Source: Leptolyngbya sp. PCC 7375
Lineage (GTDB): Bacteria > Cyanobacteriota > Cyanobacteriia > Phormidesmidales > Phormidesmidaceae
Length of the DNA stretch: 64,000 bases
Reading direction: 5' to 3'
NCBI RefSeq assembly: GCF_000316115.1
Contig: NZ_JH993797.1
Coordinates: 6,173,961 to 6,237,960, forward strand
In this document: in pieces, positions 61,160 to 64,000 of the stretch
Layout: each line of letters opens with the position of its first letter
Numbering within the stretch: the stretch's first letter is position 1
The notes under the pieces: generated by a model
What the model was told of the DNA's origin: nothing
The model's input: only the letters and a program-made list of their open reading frames with translations
Databases searched by the model: none
Translations under genes and position numbers: made by a program

Positions 61160-61872
61160 CCGCCAATTCAGCATGGCCTGCCGTTCCTCTGGTGCCTCAA
61201 GCATTGCTGATGGCGGTTGCCCCACGGCTACCGTAGCCGATGCTCAAGGCCTTGAGGGGGCTTATCCCCAGCAGCTAGAGCTGACTGAGCTGGAGTCTGT
61301 CGGTAGCTGCGGCCTTGCCTTTAGCGAGAACCCTGAAATCTCTGCCCTTAACGAGCAGATTGCCGGGAATGAAAAGCTACCCGCTGTGGCAGATCGCCTA
61401 CCGGAAGAGCCCCTAGTGGTTATGCTCTATGGGGAAATGGGTACCTACGGTGGCACCCTCGCAGGTGGTGTACACCTTTAATGTGAATCACACGGATGAA
61501 GGTCTGCGGGAAATCTTTGGTGACCTGCGTTTCCGTCAGGCAGTTAGCCATGCCCTCAACCGTGAGGAGATGAATGAGCTCGTGTACTTTGGTCTGGGTG
61601 AGCCCGCTCAGTATACGGCCTTTGAACCTGGCACTGTTAACTTTGTCGCTGATGAGCAGAAAGCTTATCTCACTGAGGTTGACACTGATAAGGCCAACGG
61701 TTTACTGGATGAGATGGGACTGGTAGATGCCGATGGTGATGGCAATCGCGATCGCTTAAATGGCAGTGCCCTGGTGGTGAACCTACAGTACTCCAGTCAG
61801 GGTGCCCCTGTGCAGATGGCTGAAACCAAACCAAGCTGCTGCATAACTTCTAACAAATTGCACTCGTATTGA
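61152..61872 (+). pseudogene. Decayed family-5 extracellular solute-binding protein gene
   Basis: The start ATG at 61152 overlaps the preceding remnant's stop, as in a coupled operon. Frame 1 to 61481 reads LPAVADRLPEEPLVVMLYGEMGTYGGTLAGG, the N-terminal part of an OppA/DppA-like protein. Around 61470 the frame switches and continues (61429-61872) with LREIFGDLRFRQAVSHALNREEMNELVYFGLG and TDKANGLLDEMGLVDADGDGNRDRL, sequence belonging some 250-300 residues further along. The C-terminus is missing. It results from a large internal deletion with frame loss. The signal peptide is also degenerate (SRQFSMACRSSGASSIADGGC). Confidence 0.85.
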
Positions 61873-61936
61873 GATAATGGTCCGTGCCCGCCTTCTTAAG
61901 ATATTAGTAGCGGCAGTTCGACTCACTATCATTTCC

Positions 61937-62491
61937 ATGCCCTCTTTCCCAAAACCCACAAAAGCTGAAATTCAGGCAGCCTATGGTAAAACTGTTCCCG
62001 ATATCATTGCTCCCAATCTCAATGTGCTCTTTTGTGGAATTAATCCCAGCATTTATAGTGCTGCAGTGGGGTATCATTTTGCCCGTCCAGGTAATCGCCT
62101 TTGGAAAACGCTCCATGCTGCAGGGTTCACCCCTCGATTGTTTCATCCGTCAGAAGATCGAGATCTGCTATCCCTGGGACTGGGTATGACGAACATTGGT
62201 GAACGTGCTACAGCTAGGGCTGACGAACTCTCAAAAGAAGAGTTATTGGCGGGACGGCAGACCCTTGAGCAAAAGATCAGACACTATCGGCCTAAGGTGT
62301 TGGCTATTCTGGGTATCACAGCCTATCGCACGGCGTTTCATCAGCCCAAGGCGGTAATTGGGCGGCAGCCCCATGGGTTACATGGCGCTATCCTGTGGGT
62401 GTTGCCTAATCCGAGTGGTCTTAACGCCCATTATCAGGTTGATGACCTGGCACGGGTATATATTGAGCTGAAGCAATTTAGCGATGGCTGA
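61937..62491 (+). CDS. mug: G/U mismatch-specific DNA glycosylase Mug
   Basis: 184 residues from the ATG at 61937, in line with the family; an in-frame ATG at 61877 would add 20 residues. DIIAPNLNVLFCGINPSIYSAAVGYHFARPGNRLWKTLHAAGFTPRLF contains the GINP active-site motif, and WVLPNPSGLNAHY the second uracil-glycosylase motif (NPSGLN). The enzyme removes uracil or ethenocytosine opposite guanine. It lies 64 bp after the transport pseudogene and is convergent with the YcaQ-like gene, 1 bp apart. Confidence 0.93.
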   Translation: MPSFPKPTKAEIQAAYGKTVPDIIAPNLNVLFCGINPSIYSAAVGYHFARPGNRLWKTLHAAGFTPRLFHPSEDRDLLSLGLGMTNIGERATARADELSKEELLAGRQTLEQKIRHYRPKVLAILGITAYRTAFHQPKAVIGRQPHGLHGAILWVLPNPSGLNAHYQVDDLARVYIELKQFSDG

Positions 62492-62492
62492 T

Positions 62493-63716
62493 TTATGGGA
62501 TGACCCCGTCTAGCGCCGTTGTTATGTGTTGAGTGAGATGTTTTGGGTGGGCTTTAGTCAAAGCCACTGAGTCACATTGTTGAAAATGACAGAATTGTTT
62601 GATGGCGTCTACAAATGCAGCAATGACTAAATCTTCATCAAAATTATGTTGTTCCAAATGGAGTAATTTGATCTCTAAATGGCTGTTTTTTCGATGGGCT
62701 TTACAATCCATCCGCCCAATAAATTCATCGCGGTAAAGGAGTGGCAGGCAAAAGTAACCATACTGACGTTTGGCTGCGGGGACATAACATTCTAACCGGT
62801 AGTCATATTGAAACAGTGCGTTGAGCCGTTCTCGCTGAATGACACTATTGTCGAATGGCGAAAGAATCAACATGCGGTTGTTCAATCGAGGAAGAGGGCG
62901 TTCGAAGGCACCCGTTTCCAATAAAAATACTTCGCCGCTGCTCATGTGTACTTGTTCTAACGTGCGCTGTGCCAACCGTTCGTTTACCAAAGCTTTTACA
63001 GCCTTGCGTAGGTCAGCGTTGCGGCGCTGATAGGTCAGCCCTTTAAGTGAAACCAACCCATGACAGCGTAACTGTTGATCGACAATGTGCGTCGCAAATT
63101 CTTCCAGGCTGGGCATTTGTGAATTTACGTGAGATGGCAGTACCCGCTCGGTCAGGTCATAGGTTTTCTGGAAACCTTTGCGATCGCTGACCATGAGGTC
63201 ACCTTCCATATACAACTGTTCGAGTGCTTTTTTAGCAGGCTTCCAGTCCCACCAACCTGCACGTTTTTGGGTGTTAGTTTCTATATCTCGGGAGCGTATT
63301 GGGCCATCTGAACGTATGCGTGCCAACAGTTCACCCATGAGCTTTGTATCACGATTTCTATACCAATGGGTTTGGCCGCTTTTAATGGCGTGTTTGTAGG
63401 GTAAGGAGAAGCGAAAATCGGCGATGGGGAGAAAAGCTGCCGCATGTGCCCAATACTCAAAAATGTCTCCATTGAGCAACATTTGATTGGTCATGGTTGG
63501 CTTAAACTTAGGCACCCTAGAGTGGAAAACATGATGGTGTGCTCGTTCTACCACCGATATGGTGTCGATCTGTACATAACCTAGGTGGTTAATGGCTTTA
63601 CGTGCCCCTGCCAAACCACGTCCATAGGGCTGAGCCTGCAACAACCCTTGTGCAGCCAGGGCAAGGCGGCGTAAACGCGCCTGCTCTTGTGGGTGTTTAA
63701 TTTCAATCATGATCAT
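62493..63716 (-). CDS. YcaQ-like winged-helix DNA glycosylase (HTH_42)
   Basis: 407 residues from the ATG at 63716; another ATG lies two codons later, and a longer frame to 63797 adds poorly supported residues. LRRLALAAQGLLQAQPYGRGLAGARKAINHLGYVQIDTISVVERAHHHVFHSR includes the Q-x-D motif (YVQIDTI) essential in the YcaQ/AlkX glycosylases that unhook DNA interstrand crosslinks. YWAHAAAFLPI and LLYRDEFIGRMDCKAHRKN are further conserved blocks. Convergent with mug; a second DNA-repair enzyme at the same site. Confidence 0.87.
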   Translation of the reverse strand: MIMIEIKHPQEQARLRRLALAAQGLLQAQPYGRGLAGARKAINHLGYVQIDTISVVERAHHHVFHSRVPKFKPTMTNQMLLNGDIFEYWAHAAAFLPIADFRFSLPYKHAIKSGQTHWYRNRDTKLMGELLARIRSDGPIRSRDIETNTQKRAGWWDWKPAKKALEQLYMEGDLMVSDRKGFQKTYDLTERVLPSHVNSQMPSLEEFATHIVDQQLRCHGLVSLKGLTYQRRNADLRKAVKALVNERLAQRTLEQVHMSSGEVFLLETGAFERPLPRLNNRMLILSPFDNSVIQRERLNALFQYDYRLECYVPAAKRQYGYFCLPLLYRDEFIGRMDCKAHRKNSHLEIKLLHLEQHNFDEDLVIAAFVDAIKQFCHFQQCDSVALTKAHPKHLTQHITTALDGVIP

Positions 63717-63819
63717 ACTTGCCACATAACGACATGCATCACCGGCAGTAAAAAGCAGAGCGAGGAACGAGCAGCACTTTTTACTGTCCGAGTGCATTCG
63801 ATTGTTAGATGGATATAAT

Positions 63820-63963
63820 CTATTGTTTGGTTAGAACACAAACAGACTGTCCTAGATTTCCATATTCAACCATTTCATGCCCATTATCCCATTTCACAAT
63901 GTCGTTGAGTTTAATATGTGGCTTATCTCCATCATCTGAACAGTAAGAAGTTTTTGTTGCTTT
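63820..63963 (-). pseudogene. Possible 3' remnant of an unrecognised gene
   Basis: A 47-codon frame (DGDKPHIKLNDIVKWDNGHE..., ending SVCVLTKQ) looks protein-like in composition. It is closed upstream by a TGA (63964-63966) and has no good start. It may be the end of a broken gene lying to the right of the window, or chance. No family recognised. Confidence 0.25.
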
Positions 63964-64000
63964 TCAGAAGCGCTCTATAAAAAAGAACATTCCATCGCTC

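Noticed and set aside
1..64000. tRNA, rRNA or CRISPR loci
   Set aside because: No cloverleaf-like, rRNA-like or repeat-spacer patterns were noticed; a covariance-model search would be needed to exclude small RNAs.

Overview
The window is a cyanobacterial chromosome segment. HIP1 octamers (gcgatcgc) recur along it. It also carries a photosystem II S4-domain protein, an NtcA-type nitrogen promoter, a cyanobacterial exosortase with a PTPA-CTERM substrate, and urea-uptake and urease accessory genes of cyanobacterial type. Genus cannot be fixed from the sequence alone. No tRNA, rRNA or CRISPR array was seen.

Layout. (1) 1-5260, minus strand: nitrogen scavenging, ureE-ureF-ureG followed by urtA-urtB-urtC (urtC runs off the left edge). 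urtA has a textbook NtcA-activated promoter. (2) 5.5-9.1 kb: a LuxR-type regulator, a secreted CAP-domain/RTX protein and the S4-domain protein. (3) 9.3-43.1 kb: a very large exopolysaccharide locus. It starts with Wzc-like and Wza-like export proteins (minus strand) and a TagA/WecG glycosyltransferase. An ABC exporter, about twelve further glycosyltransferases (GT2, GT4, GT61), seven intact sulfotransferases, a Wzy-like membrane protein and a cyanoexosortase follow on the plus strand. This predicts a heavily sulfated extracellular polysaccharide. The locus holds several decayed genes that open-reading-frame calling misses: a sulfotransferase remnant (21279-21566), a probable second one (26029-26325), a GT4 C-terminal remnant (34416-34574), an ISL3 transposase fragment and a 96-bp MITE-like element. 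(4) 43.5-44.1 kb: an HpsJ-like protein.

(5) 44.5-52.0 kb, minus strand: a complete lasso-peptide-type RiPP cluster. In transcription order it encodes a PqqD-like recognition protein (B1), leader peptidase (B2), asparagine-synthetase-like cyclase (C), a 64-aa precursor (A), an HprK-like kinase (K), an ABC exporter (D) and a nucleotidyltransferase (N). The precursor has the canonical lasso leader but an unusually long, acidic follower, so the product cannot be predicted from known lasso peptides. This is the strongest candidate for an undescribed system. (6) 52.2-56.0 kb: a phosphoglycosyl transferase likely to start EPS repeat synthesis, a coiled-coil membrane protein and a PTPA-CTERM protein that is the probable exosortase substrate.

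(7) 56.4-61.9 kb: a phosphonate-type transporter phnC-phnD-phnE with a TSUP permease, under a three-repeat PHO box and a GntR/HutC-type palindrome, with the regulator phnF just upstream. Two decayed genes, an alkaline-phosphatase-family enzyme and a family-5 solute-binding protein, lie divergently. (8) 61.9-63.7 kb: two convergent DNA-repair glycosylase genes, mug and a YcaQ-like gene.

The genes fit three themes: nutrient scavenging (N through NtcA, P through PhoB), a sulfated and possibly exosortase-linked cell-surface matrix, and a secreted modified peptide.
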